Positions 31,725 to 42,156 of a stretch of DNA of 64,000 bases are shown here, in pieces. The DNA is from STC-113 sp964618565 (GTDB taxonomy: Bacteria; Patescibacteriota; Gracilibacteria; BD1-5; UBA2023): assembly GCA_964618565.1 (NCBI GenBank), contig CAZUBA010000004.1, forward strand, positions 1 through 64,000. Reading direction: 5' to 3'. The position numbers and the translations under genes are program-made. The notes under the pieces are model-generated. The model saw only the letters and a program-made list of their open reading frames with translations, did no database searches and had not been told where the DNA came from. The first letter of the stretch is position 1; the number at the start of each line of letters is the position of its first letter.

Positions 31725-33152
31725 ATGAATTTGAAATCAAATAAAAGAATCAACGCACATATTAAGGCATTCACTCTAGTTGAACTTATAGTTGTTATTG
31801 TCATTTTAGCGATTCTGGCAACAATAGCTTTTCTTTCTTTCTCTTCTCAATCCTCCTCAGCTCGTGACTCAACACGTCTTGCCGATGGCTCTAATATTTC
31901 AAAAGGCTTAAGCGTGCATAATGCTCTGTCTTGAAATTATCCAATGCCAGAGTGACCAATAAGCATAACCGCATCATGAACGCAAATAAGTTATCAATGA
32001 AATGCAGGGCAAAATACCCTGAATATGATTAAGATGTCTGGATGAAAAGATCCTCTTGATTGAAGTTACTATACTTATTCAGTGAATTCAGAACGCACAA
32101 AATTTGAGATTCTTCAATTTCTTGAAAATCCGAACAACATTGCATTCAATCTGAATCCTTTTGAAAAAGAAAAGGCAAACGCTGATGCAAGTTCATACTC
32201 AGGCAGAACCATATTGACAAAATGAGACAGCATCTGAATCCTACTTGGAAGCTGAAACCTAGTTCCCATACAAAGGCAATATGATCCTCTGACATTCACA
32301 AGTGTAGATATTATAAACTCTACCTGAAGCTTCACTGCAGTATTCAATAAGGATACGATGATATCTTGAACCTGATCAGCCTTAAGGGCTCTTGTATGAT
32401 GAGAATGACTTATATGATATTGGGATATGGAATCGATGACTTCAAATTGATTATTGAAAGATCTTAGCGGTAAATGAAATAACGGGATATTCACTTGAAG
32501 CATCTTACCTCAGGCTGTTGGCGCCAAAATCGGCGAATGATTGAATTTCAGTTCATGAGTGATAGCCATACCCGATCCAAATAAACTTTTTGTAGAAAAT
32601 AATGAAATGACTCTATTTGCTGTTGCAAAGCTTGATATGTTTACAAATCCTTTCCCAAGGATCATTGACGTGGCACCTTCTCTGAATGTATTGTTCACTT
32701 GTAAGAATCTTTTGCTTTCATGATCAGTTGATCAGTATTGTACCAATCCTGATTCTGACCTTTCTTCTTTTTCCTGACTTCCGGTATGAGGCTCTTTTGA
32801 ACCATGATATTGAATATTAGCAGCATCTAATCAATTCATGTGAAAATCGTCAGCCGTGATTTCAAATAAAAGAATTTCAAATACAATCCAAATATGAACT
32901 TATCATACAATAATATGGAGATTGAAAAAAACAAAAGCAGATTTATTTGTGGACGGAAAACTTATAGCTACTGTAATTGATAATAATTTCATACCAAACA
33001 AATCCGACTCAAGCTATAAATATGCTTTCCTATGATGAAATGGCATATCCAGCAGATTAAGGGACTGGAATGGAGTTATAGACGAAGTCAGGATATACAA
33101 TCGTGCCATTTCCGACACAGAAGCAGCAGCCCTATTCAATACATCTAAATAA
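31725..33152 (+). CDS. Type IV pilin-like surface protein with LamG domain (paralogue)
   Basis: A 475-residue protein with a prepilin N-terminus (HIKAFTLVELIVVIVILAIL, Ala at -1, Glu5 present), a stalk with the same SSQSSSARDSTRL stretch as the gene at 26872-28176, and a C-terminal LamG-like domain (GLIGYWDMES ... DLSGKGNNGIFTG ... ADLFVDGKLIATVI ... GVIDEVRIYNRAISDTEAAAL). Glycines are largely TGA. It is the second of two inverted paralogues about 3.5 kb apart and ends at a strong terminator. Likely a pilus-tip or surface adhesin. Processing would need a prepilin peptidase, which is not in this window. Confidence 0.9.
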
Positions 33153-33164
33153 TAATTATCAGAA

Positions 33165-33196
33165 AATAATCTGCCAGAAATGGCAGATTATTTTTA
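33165..33196 (+). terminator. Intrinsic terminator
   Basis: AATAATCTGCCA (33165-33176), loop GAAA, and TGGCAGATTATT (33181-33192) followed by T-residues, directly after the pilin-LamG gene. Confidence 0.92.
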
Positions 33197-33210
33197 AAAG
33201 AGAATATGAT

Positions 33211-33738
33211 TTAAATGACATGGAAAGATTTTGTTATATCATCTCAATTTTCATCCTTTCAATGACAAAACACCTCACTGGTCATTAATGACAATCATGA
33301 CGATGGAATTATTTCCTTGATTGCAAATAATGTTTTATGGATTTGAGCTTCTGTAAGATTTCTTCATTTCAGAAGCGTTACATGAGGAGTGCGAATGGAA
33401 TATCATTGATAACGGAAATGTCAGAATAATCAATTATCAGATTCTGCGGGAAGATAAAATATATCCTCTCATGTCACATCGCTCAGAAGATGGGTTGGGG
33501 CTCCAAGCCTTATTGGCAATCCTTTATTTGCAAGCAGAAGCGTGACACGAGTTCAGAAGGTAAGGCTTTCCAGAGTATCCAGATGAATGGAACCTAAATA
33601 ATCAAGAGTAAGATGATGTTTTTTGGAATATCCTAAAACTTTTCCTAGTTTTTCAGTGATATTTAATTTCATAACCGCAAGCCCTGACTCCGGCTCAAGA
33701 TGAAGCCCTATATAAGCATTGCTAAGAAAGGTTTCCAT
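33211..33738 (-). CDS. 2H phosphoesterase / LigT-like protein
   Basis: A 175-residue protein with the two His-x-Thr motifs of the 2H phosphoesterase superfamily: HHLTLDYLG near residue 48 and PHVTLLKG near residue 128, about 80 residues apart as usual. Members act on 2',3'-cyclic phosphates or related RNA/nucleotide ends. Several TGA glycines lie in the second half, and it ends at TAA 33211-33213. The NYN nuclease starts divergently at 33892. Confidence 0.8.
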
Positions 33739-33891
33739 TGTTGTATCTTAAAATTCAATAACTGGATTATGATGATAATACTATTTTTGTCAAATGTCAT
33801 TTGGACTAATGAACAGCATTTATCAACAAAAAATTTTCATTTGCCAAGTAAATGCCTATAATTTAAATTAATAAATTAACAAAACAAAATT

Positions 33892-34434
33892 ATGGAAGAA
33901 AACAATTATGCATACATTGATGCTCAGAATGTTAATATGGCAATCCAAAACCAAAGATGGAAATTGGATTGGAAAAAATTCAGAATCTATCTTACAGAAA
34001 AATATAAAGTTGAGAGAGCATATATGTTCATTTGATTCATACCAGAGAATCAAGACATGTATACATTTTTCCAAGAATTATGATATGTGCTTGTATTCAA
34101 ATCCGTTTTACAGCTACATGATTGAGAAACAAAATGAAATGTAGATGCAGAGCTCGTGTTGCAGGCGATGATAGATTATAATAAGTACACAAAAGCGGTG
34201 ATAGTGACTTGAGATTGAGATTTTGCATGTCTTATAAGCTATCTGTATAAGAATGATAAATTACTTACACTCATAGTACCAAATGACAGAAGATATTCGA
34301 TATTTCTCAAAAACACAGCAAAAGAAAAGCTAGACAGCCTTTCAAACCTGAGAAAGAAGCTTGAATACAGAATATACAAAAAAAGATCACACCAATCAAG
34401 CACCAACACTTGACCCATATGATCCGACTCGTAA
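33892..34434 (+). CDS. NYN-domain (LabA/PIN-like) ribonuclease
   Basis: A 180-residue protein with the NYN/DUF88 fold: YIDAQNVNMAI at the N-terminus, GNVDAELVLQAM in the middle and VIVTGDGDFACLISYL, which supply the three to four metal-binding Asp residues of PIN-like nucleases. The glycines in GDGDF and GNVDA are TGA. A short basic tail follows. Such proteins process or degrade RNA. It is 97 bases upstream of the PIF1-like helicase on the same strand. Confidence 0.87.
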
Positions 34435-34531
34435 TAACGTTCAGAATTATAGCAAAACTTACCTTAAAGTCAATTTTGATTTTAAGATAATTATTTCAAT
34501 TTAAGATTAACAAGACTTAAAAAAACACGTG

Positions 34532-36106
34532 ATGCCGAAGAAAAAAGAAGCCGTAAAGGAAATAGAGATAAATGAGGTTTTTGAGAAGACCTTTGCCATT
34601 ATCGAATCATGAAAAAATGTCTTTATCACAGGTAAGGCGTGAACAGGAAAATCAACATTGCTTGAGCATTTTCGTGATCATACGAAGAAAAAAGTCGTTG
34701 TCCTGGCTCCAACATGAGTATCTGCAATAAATGTAAAAGGTCAGACTATTCATTCTTTCTTCTGATTCAAGCCCGATATAACTCCAGAATCTGTAAGAAA
34801 AACAAAAAAAGATGATGACGTTCATAATATATATAAGAAGATAGACATAATAATAATCGATGAGATTTCTATGGTGCGTGCCGATCTTCTGGACTGCGCT
34901 GACAGGTTTTTGAGATTGAACGGCAAATATGAAAATAAGCCATTTTGAGGTATTCAGATGGTTTTTATTTGAGATTTGTATCAGCTATCCCCTGTTGTGA
35001 ATTCTTATGAAAAAGAACTCTTCTGACTTCATTATGAGAGTCCTTATTTCTTCAGTGCAAAGCTATTTGACTGACTTGAGATGGAGTTCATAGAACTTGA
35101 GAAGATATATCGTCAAACTGATAATAAATTCATTTCGCTTTTGAATAAGATACGAAATAATACAGCTAATTGGGATGATATAAATTTGCTTAATGAAAGA
35201 TATTCCAAGCATTATGTGCAGAGATATAATGATTTTTGCATTCATCTGACAACAACCAATAAGGATGCTGATATAATAAATGAGACAGAGCTAGAAAAAT
35301 TGCCAGACTCATATTCCACATTCAAATGATCAATAGAATGAGAATTCTGAATGGAAAGCGCCCCAACTTCAGCCGAGCTAAGGCTCAAAATATGAGCGCA
35401 GATCATGATGCTGAATAATGATCCTGCATGAAGATGGGTCAATTGAACAATTGGTAAAATAGTTTGAATAGATAGTTGTTTTTTTGAAGATGACATCATA
35501 ATCGCAGAATTGTCAGATGGCAAAGAAGTTGAGATTACTCCGCACACATGGGAGATTTTTAAATTCTTTCTGAATGAAGATGGAAATATCGATTCTCAAG
35601 TTCTTGGCAAATTCACACAATTCCCTCTCCGTCTCGCATTTGCTGTCACTATCCATAAATCACAATGAAAGACATTTGATAAGGTAATAGTAGATCTATG
35701 AAGATGATCTTTTGCTCATGGACAAGTCTATGTTGCACTTTCCAGATGCACGACTTTTGAATGACTTGTCCTTAAGCGTCCGCTTCGCAAATCTGATATT
35801 AGGATGGATCCCCGTGTCCAAGAATTCCTTACAAGATATCAATACAAATTAGCGGACAGAGATATCAACAAATCTGAAAAACTCCGAAAAATAACCAAAG
35901 CAATCAAAGAAAAAAAAGACCTCCAAGTCACATTTCTTCGTTCAACAGATGAGAAATCAAAGCGTATTATGAAGCCAGAATATATCTGAGAAATGGAATG
36001 CGACTGAGTCAACTTTCTATGACTGGAATGATTCTGCCACCTCAAGAAAGAAAATAGGATATTTAAGGTTGATAAGATGCTTGATGTTGAGGTGATTGAA
36101 GATTAA
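34532..36106 (+). CDS. PIF1-like helicase with C-terminal WYL-like domain
   Basis: A 524-residue superfamily 1B helicase: Walker A VFITGKAGTGKSTLL, motif Ia VVVLAPTGVSAINV, motif II IIIIDEISMV, motif III MVFIGDLYQLSPV, and C-terminal VTIHKSQGKTFDKVIVDLG and VYVALSRCTTFEGLVL. PIF1 helicases unwind DNA at forks, G-quadruplexes and transcription blocks. After about residue 440 comes a WYL-like module (LQVTFLRSTDEKSKR ... MKPEYIGEMECDG ... FKVDKMLDVEVI), a ligand- or nucleic-acid-sensing fold seen attached to some bacterial PIF1 enzymes. Conserved motif glycines are TGA. Confidence 0.93.
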
Positions 36107-36107
36107 A

Positions 36108-36138
36108 TAAAAAATAGCCTTAAAAAGGCTATTTTTTA
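36108..36138. terminator. Bidirectional intrinsic terminator
   Basis: AAAATAGCCTT and AAGGCTATTTT pair around 36111-36134 with T-runs on both strands, between the converging helicase and GAF-GGDEF genes. Confidence 0.85.
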
Positions 36139-36152
36139 TTGTAATTATTGAT

Positions 36153-37160
36153 TTAATCCCCTGCTCTTCTCTTAAAAACCTTAACTTGATTCCTTCAGGA
36201 CTCCTTGGCTTCATATAGGACTTGATCCGCGAATTTCAAAGCGGAATACTTGAAATCTTTCTTATGCAGATCATGTTCTTGAAGCGTATAGATTCCAATC
36301 GAAGCTTTGACTTCATATGAAACTCCTTCAAAGACGAGTGGAGTATCAGCTATCTTCTTCCTTACGCCATCTACATATTCAGCAATGCTATTTCAGGATT
36401 TATGAATAATAAAAATTATCTCTTCTCATCCGAATCTATAAACTTTATTCTCATCTCAGAAATAATCTTTGCAAAGATCTGCCACATGCTTTAAGACTTT
36501 ATCTCAAATATCATGTCAGTAAGTATCATTGAATTTTTTGAAATGGTCTATATCAAGCATGCAAAGTGCTTCTGGATTACTAAGTTCCCTATCAAATGGA
36601 TTTTTTCCTTCATATATGTATTTATCAAGAGCATTCCTGTTAAGGAGCCCGGTGAGCTTATCGGTATTCGCCTGATGAATAAGCTTCATTGACCTGATGG
36701 TATTTGCTACAACTCATGCTACAAGCTCAAAAAGCGAATTCTCAATCTTTGCTATTTCTCTAGAGACTTTTGAATCTCATGCAGCTAAATACAAATTGTC
36801 TATTCAAACGGGGATGACAATATTATCTCAGAAATTAGGCATTGGAATTGCTGATACTCTTCATAACTTTGAAGCGATAAAAAGATTTGCATTTCTCTTT
36901 ACTGTTAAATCCCTGTTTATCTGGCTAGGCATAATTGAGTATTCACACAAAATCTCAAAATCTCAAGAATCCAAGATTTTATATAAGCTTATATGATTCA
37001 TATTCAAGATTTTCGCCAATTCTCAAAATACTTTTTCCAGACCATTTATATTCTCAATGAAAGTAGATAAAGGAATAAGCAGTTCACGAATAAAATCCGC
37101 ATTCAATCTGATAAAATTCAAGTCCTGATTTTTATGGATGTTTTGTATTGGTTGTTTCAT
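36153..37160 (-). CDS. GAF-like sensor with GGDEF domain (variant loop GGEEI)
   Basis: A 335-residue protein. The N-terminal ~150 residues look like a GAF sensor (FGELAKILNMNHISLYKIL ... NIVIPVGIDNLYLAA). The C-terminal half is GGDEF: DKLTGLLNRNALDKYI, CMLDIDHFKKFNDTYGHDIGD and the active loop RFGGEEIIF. The last residue of the loop is Ile instead of Phe, and the inhibitory RxxD I-site is absent (DENKVYR instead). It may be an active cyclase without feedback inhibition or a degenerate receptor. It ends at TAA 36153-36155. Confidence 0.88.
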
Positions 37161-37365
37161 AAAGTTATCTTAATTCATATTAAGAATTATTCTAACATAA
37201 AGTTTAAATTAAAGCAAAAATGAATTTTGATATATTTCCCTTTAGATTAGGAAGGGTTAGGTGGCATTTTCATCTGTCATTTCGTCCGAATGATATATTA
37301 TGCAAATGTTGAAAAATTGATCAATTCGGATATAATGTTTAGTTACCATTAATAAAAATAATCAT

Positions 37366-37806
37366 ATGTGAAAAATGTTTATAGATAAGAAGGTTGAGAT
37401 AAATGCACCTTCTTCAAAAGTCTGGGACGTAATAACAAAAAATGAATATACAAAGGAATGGACTTCATGATTTGGGTCCGATGTTACTGTGGTTTCAGAT
37501 TGGAAACTTGACAGCCCTGTGCTCTGGAAAACCCCAGATTGAAAGGTTGATGTTGAAGGCAACGTGACCAAAGTGGAACCTTGAAAATTCTTACGATATA
37601 CTGTTTTTGACGTTGGATCAGGCAGATATGATGTCGATGAGGATGATGGCGTAACTTTTGAACTTTCAGAAAAAGAGGGAAAAACCCAGCTCCACATGAT
37701 GCATGGCGATTTTTGAATTATGGCGGATGGAAAAAAATATTATGATATGACAGAAAAATCTTGGGATATTATTTTACCCAAAATTAAGGAACTTGCTGAG
37801 AAGTAG
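37366..37806 (+). CDS. SRPBCC / AHSA1-like protein
   Basis: A 146-residue protein with the START/Bet v1-like pattern of Aha1-domain (SRPBCC) proteins: an N-terminal strand then INAPSSKVWDVITKNEYTKEW, central strands, VTKVEPGKFLRYTVFD, and a long C-terminal helix (MTEKSWDIILPKIKELAEK). Such proteins bind hydrophobic ligands in a cavity. The specific ligand is unknown. TGA codons encode the second residue and several later glycines. Confidence 0.82.
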
Positions 37807-37869
37807 TTTCTTTTTTTAATTAAAAACTATATATTTATCAATTATTCATCATCCAAGATGAGGAATTTA

Positions 37870-38544
37870 TTAGATTTTCTCTTTTAAATATTTGTCCAAT
37901 ACATCAGAAATAACGAATTTCTTCAATTCTTGGATATGCTTAGAAAATTTTTTTAAGGAAAGATTGCGTTTCTTCTCATATTTTTTTGCTTTGGCTGAGA
38001 TATTATCTATATGATAGAATAATAGAAGGACGGCAATTGAAATCACAGAAAAATTAATGCTGATGAATTTGAAGTCCCAATATATCTGAAGTCATCAGAG
38101 AATCAGTAATACAAGGATTAAAATATCAAATCCATATGTTCTATTGAATTTTTTTGAGCAGACCCAAAGAAGATTATTGAAGAAATCAGATTCGAGATTC
38201 TTTATCTCCTTTTTTACACTGGATTTTTTCCTTTTCAGAATGAAATTTGTTTTTTGCTTTATTGTTTCGATTGGTTCTCAATTCGCTCATATTCAAGACC
38301 ATAATTTTCTCGGTTCAATCGCTTCTGGCTCTTCTTTTATTATCGCCCATCAGAAAATCGGCAAGAAATCTTTATATATCTGCTTATTATCTGTCCAGGA
38401 GGTTAATTTCTTTTCATAATTATGCTCAGGGATAATTACATATTCTCAATCTTCTATTATTTCCGGAACTAATGATTCTCAACAGTATATGCATACTAGA
38501 GCCTCATTTCATATTAATTCATCACACGCTATACATCTTTTCAT
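37870..38544 (-). CDS. Zinc-ribbon membrane protein of unknown function
   Basis: A 224-residue protein starting MKRCIACDELIGNEALVCIYCGES, a rubredoxin-like CxxC...CxxC zinc ribbon. A charged region follows, then a membrane pair around residues 145-180 (FDILILVLLILGGLQIY and ISINFSVISIAVLLLFYH), and a Lys-rich helical tail. The zinc ribbon should be cytosolic. The role is unknown, and regulatory or scaffolding functions are typical for this layout. Confidence 0.78.
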
Positions 38545-38598
38545 ATAGAATACAAAAGAAAATATTAATGCTTAAGGAATTTCATTAGAATAAGAATC

Positions 38599-39330
38599 TT
38601 ATAAATACTTCCCACAGGTAAATCTCACATTTTCATCAGGAGTATTCTTGTACAGCCAATTAACATAAGAAAGATCATTCCAAGCCATCTCTTCAAAAGT
38701 CGTTCATTTATATTTTCCAAAATTTATCTTAAGAAGCAGAATCGGGGATCTTGTAAGCTCAAGCATTTTATCTATTGTCTCAGAATCAGAATTAAGATTA
38801 TATCTTATCTTGGTTTGAGAATGCAGATATTGGAAAATAACTTTTGCAACTTGTGCATCCCCTATTGCATCATGAGATTTCACATCTGGAAAAACTATTC
38901 ATTTTTCCATGAGATAATATTTTAATATTTCCTGTCTATAGCTGTTTTCAAATTCATCTTCTTGTTCTTGCAGCAGGTGTTTTGCAATCTGGAGAGAATC
39001 AATGTACTTCTCTATCTTGAGTCAGAATTTAGAGATCATGCCAATATCAAAAAGTACATTATGACCTATGAATATAGTTTTATCAATAAGTGATTCAATA
39101 AGCTTATACTCAGACACTTCAGGCGAAAAAACCGGCAGATTCATTATTTCAGCTTCCATAATTCCGTGAGTAGCTTTTGACATCAGAGATATTTTCCTGT
39201 CTCAGTTACTGAAAAAAGAATTTAGTCAATTTGCAAATTCTCAATTCACTTCATTTATAAGTCATAATTGGATTATTACATCTTCATCTTTAATTCACGT
39301 TGTTTCCGTATCTATAAATGTCAGATTCAT
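38599..39330 (-). CDS. DnaQ-like DEDDh 3'-5' exonuclease
   Basis: A 243-residue protein with exonuclease motif I (LTFIDTETTGI), motif II (FIGHNVLFDIGMI) and motif III with the DEDDh His (VKSHDAIGDAQVA). The C-terminal ~55 residues (LKINFGKYKGTTFEEMAWNDLSYVNWL) match the small DUF3820/exodeoxyribonuclease X C-terminal module. It could act as a proofreading subunit or a stand-alone nuclease. In this genome it may supply exonuclease activity apparently lost from the truncated Pol I at 5920-7134. Confidence 0.9.
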
Positions 39331-39341
39331 AAAGGAAGGGA

Positions 39342-39599
39342 TTATTTATATTGTTTCTTTTTGTACTTGGGATCAGGAACGCCGAATTTAGGAACTGACT
39401 TAATTTTTGAGCAGTGCCTAGTATTGATTGTATATCACCATTTGCTGCAATTTGTCCTGCAGTAATGGCAGCCATCCCAAGAGTTAGATCAAGGATGAGC
39501 CATAACCATTAAAGGGCTTAATAAAAAAATTACCATAAAAAAAGCCATGATCCTTTTATAGAATCGGCCTATTTCATTAATTGGTTCTGCGTTGAACAT
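39342..39599 (-). CDS. Small secreted Cys/His protein (YHYH-like)
   Basis: An 85-residue protein with a signal peptide (FYKRIMAFFMVIFLLSPLMVMA) and a mature start HPGSNSWDGCHYCRTNCSKW. This matches small exported proteins with an H-x-G...GCHxCRTNC motif, sometimes labelled YHYH-like, likely disulfide-bonded or metal-binding. It ends in a Lys-rich tail. An internal ATG (MAFFMV) is an alternative start. It lies 11 bases upstream of the DnaQ-like gene on the same strand. Confidence 0.7.
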
Positions 39600-39700
39600 A
39601 ATGAAAATTATTATATATCTATGGCTTTGATTTAATCATATTATTTGAAATATGCAAATCTTTTATTTTAAAACAGATTGTAAAATCAAAGATATAGGTT

Positions 39701-40804
39701 CTAATCGATTTTTGATAAATGAGGATCGCTACTTGTTTTTTCATCAAAACTATCTAGACAATCTTTTAGTATATAATCTATACTTTTCAGATTGAAGGCA
39801 TTCAATTGCTTTTTAAGCCTTCTATATATTTCTTCAAAATTGATTCATCAATTATTCAATTCAACCTTTGCCTCCATAAAAGCGCTTATGATATCAGCAT
39901 GCTTCACGAATTTTCATGTATCTCAATGAAATGGATTCAACATGTAATCAAAAATCTCTTCTTTGTATTCAGGGGAAATATAATAGAAAAAATAATCATT
40001 CATCATATTTATCTCCACTTTTTCCAGTACTTCAGAAAATCAAGGAGCAGCTTTTTTTGTAGGAGTTATTATGTCTCAGGTTATTGATTCAGGTATATCA
40101 TGATAAATTGCCCTCATCAGATTATCAAGCATATCAAAATCTTTTCAATGATGTTTTTCAATGCTTGTCATAACATAGGTAATGAAAGTTATGACAACCA
40201 AATGAGACATTACAGAAATTGGGTAAATCCGATTGTGCTGATTCCACCTCATTGAGTGAGTCAGCCTTCTTATCTGAGAAAGATATTTATTATAATTATC
40301 ATTTTGAAGAAGTGTCTTGAGGCTTTGCAATTCTTTTCATTTTTCTTCAAGGCTGATTTTTATGTTTTGAAGTGAAATATCATAAATATCAGGAAATACC
40401 CTTTCATTAACCATGCATTCCCTATATCAAGCGTATTTCTTGCTTGCGCTGATTATCCTCAATTCCAATGCTTTGTCTTCATTATAAAGCGTTTCTCGTA
40501 TATCATCTCTCATGTAATCGGGTCATTCAAGAGATAATATGTATTTGATTGCTTTATTTTCTATAGTGAGAAGTATATCTCTATCCTGTTTTCATATATA
40601 ATCTCTTGTTCAAGAATTTATGTCTGATAGGATAAGCCTTTTGAAAGAATTGAATAACATCCTCTTGATAATGAATTCCTTATCGACTGTTTTTCATTCT
40701 GATTCCTCTAAATGGGCTAGGAATAATGCGGTATGCAAGGAAAATCACAGATTATCCAGAAGTGAAACCGACTCGATTCTAGGATAATTATTCCATCTTT
40801 TCAT
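39701..40804 (-). CDS. HD-domain hydrolase, YfbR/5'-nucleotidase-like
   Basis: A 367-residue protein. The C-terminal ~190 residues show an HD-domain pattern: RWNQHNRIYPISVMSHL, YVMTSIEKHH, the His-Asp pair in RAIYHDIPESITGDIITPTKK, and HADIISAFMEAK near the end. This is the arrangement of YfbR-type deoxynucleotidases. The N-terminal ~180 residues have a related helical layout (LHTALFLAHLEES) and might be a degenerate copy. I chose ATG 40804; in-frame ATGs at 40825 and 40849 would lengthen it slightly. Confidence 0.78.
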
Positions 40805-41262
40805 AGACAATCAGCTTGTCAGCATCAGCTTCAGCAAATTTCAAATCATGATCTTTTAGGTTTAAAAAATAATTTATCCCCCTTATCCGGAAGATTTGCT
40901 TCCAATCTTAATTGTGGAGCATTATATTCATTAATCAGAATAATCAATCTTAGGTAAATATTTGCATGATTCTGGGATGTTAATATCCATGCTTCCGGCA
41001 ATTGTCATTCCAGACTTGATCTGGAATCTGATAAAATCAAAAAGTCCTAATTAACTAAGACATAGCATGTTTTGTCATTCCAGACTTGATCTGGAATCTG
41101 ATAAAATCAAAAAGTCCTAATTAACTAAGACATAGCATGTTCGTAATGAAATATTTGGCTTAAAATAAGGCAGACTCACTCTCAATTGACAAAAATGTAT
41201 TCTTATTTGCATTTAATAATTTCTGACTAAAATAAATGTATTAGTACGATAAATTTTCCGAT
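40805..41262. other. Non-coding stretch with tandem repeat
   Basis: No credible reading frame on either strand. It holds AT-rich DNA, presumably with promoters for the divergent HD gene and the unknown gene at 41263, and a twice-repeated 70-base unit at 41003-41141. Confidence 0.7.
41003..41141. repeat. Two tandem 70-bp units with REP-like palindrome
   Basis: Two near-identical units begin at 41003 and 41073. Each starts with TGTCATTCCAGACTTGATC followed by TGGAATC, an imperfect palindrome, and ends GACATAGCATGTT. The palindrome recurs as variants at 50371, 50439 and 53501, so it belongs to a dispersed REP-like family. Confidence 0.9.
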
Positions 41263-41703
41263 ATGCACAAGCCAGCTTTCATTTTTGGGAATAAGGAAAT
41301 TCCTCCCGAACAACAGGATAATTTAACTGAGATAAGAAAAATCAATTCAGAAATCGTATTTGAATTATTATGAAAAAAAAATCTAACTACTGAGGATTGG
41401 ACCGCTTTTTTTGAAATGCTCAATAAAGAAACTTCTCATATAAATTCCGTAGCTGAATTTTATGAAAATTGAACTTATTTGCTTCTTTTGAATTTTATAA
41501 ATTTATCTCCAGAAAAATCAAGAGACATATTCCTTCATGAGATTATACTCAAGGCTCCTCTTTATCCCTTAATGGCATTTTGTTTTTTAAATGATCTGAA
41601 TGCTTTTAGAATCAGTTGAATCTGGTCTATACCCAGTGTCACAGATGCTATTAATATATTAACAAGGAAAAATATAGAATTCAGAAGCTATTTGAATATT
41701 TAA
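41263..41703 (+). CDS. Unknown 146-residue protein
   Basis: ATG 41263 to TAA 41701-41703, with three TGA glycines. The sequence is helical (EQQDNLTEIRKINSEIVFELL), with a later hydrophobic stretch (LYPLMAFCFLNDL) that is too weak for a sure membrane helix. No family recognised. The next gene starts 15 bases downstream on the same strand. Confidence 0.65.
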
Positions 41704-41718
41704 CCATCTTTAAAAAAT

Positions 41719-41982
41719 ATGAGCAACCGAGGAATCTATCCTTCTGATGTGCAATTTTATTGATATATGCACAAACAAGATACCCCAAGTGAACAAGAGC
41801 TGGATGCAACGGTAATTTTTATAAAATGACAAATCTATAGGATTGTAATGAGAACCGTGGAACAAAATGATCTTGAAAAATATTTGGGTTTATATTCATT
41901 AGAAAAATGATATCTGAAAATTAGATATTCCAAAGACGACACTCAAGAAAACAGATATAAAATAGATGAAATACTTGATTAA
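41719..41982 (+). CDS. Unknown 87-residue protein
   Basis: ATG 41719 to TAA 41980-41982. It contains TGA glycines (FYGYMHK, FIKGQIYR, LEKGYLKI). The layout suggests a small beta-rich soluble protein. It is 15 bases after the previous gene and likely shares its transcript. Not recognised. Confidence 0.6.
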
Positions 41983-42156
41983 AATTTATCTGAAAATGTT
42001 CGGTTGTCATTTGCGAATGACAGGAAAAATATTTATAAAAAGGCTTATTTAAGTTAAGATTTAGATTTTCTGCTTCTATAAAATATAGAAAATTTGCAAA
42101 ATAATCGATTCTTCATTAATATTAAAAATAAAGGATAAATATATTTTAATGACAAT

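Noticed and set aside
41003..41141. Possible CRISPR array
   Set aside because: Only two adjacent 70-base copies without spacers; the unit is a tandem duplication with a REP-like palindrome.
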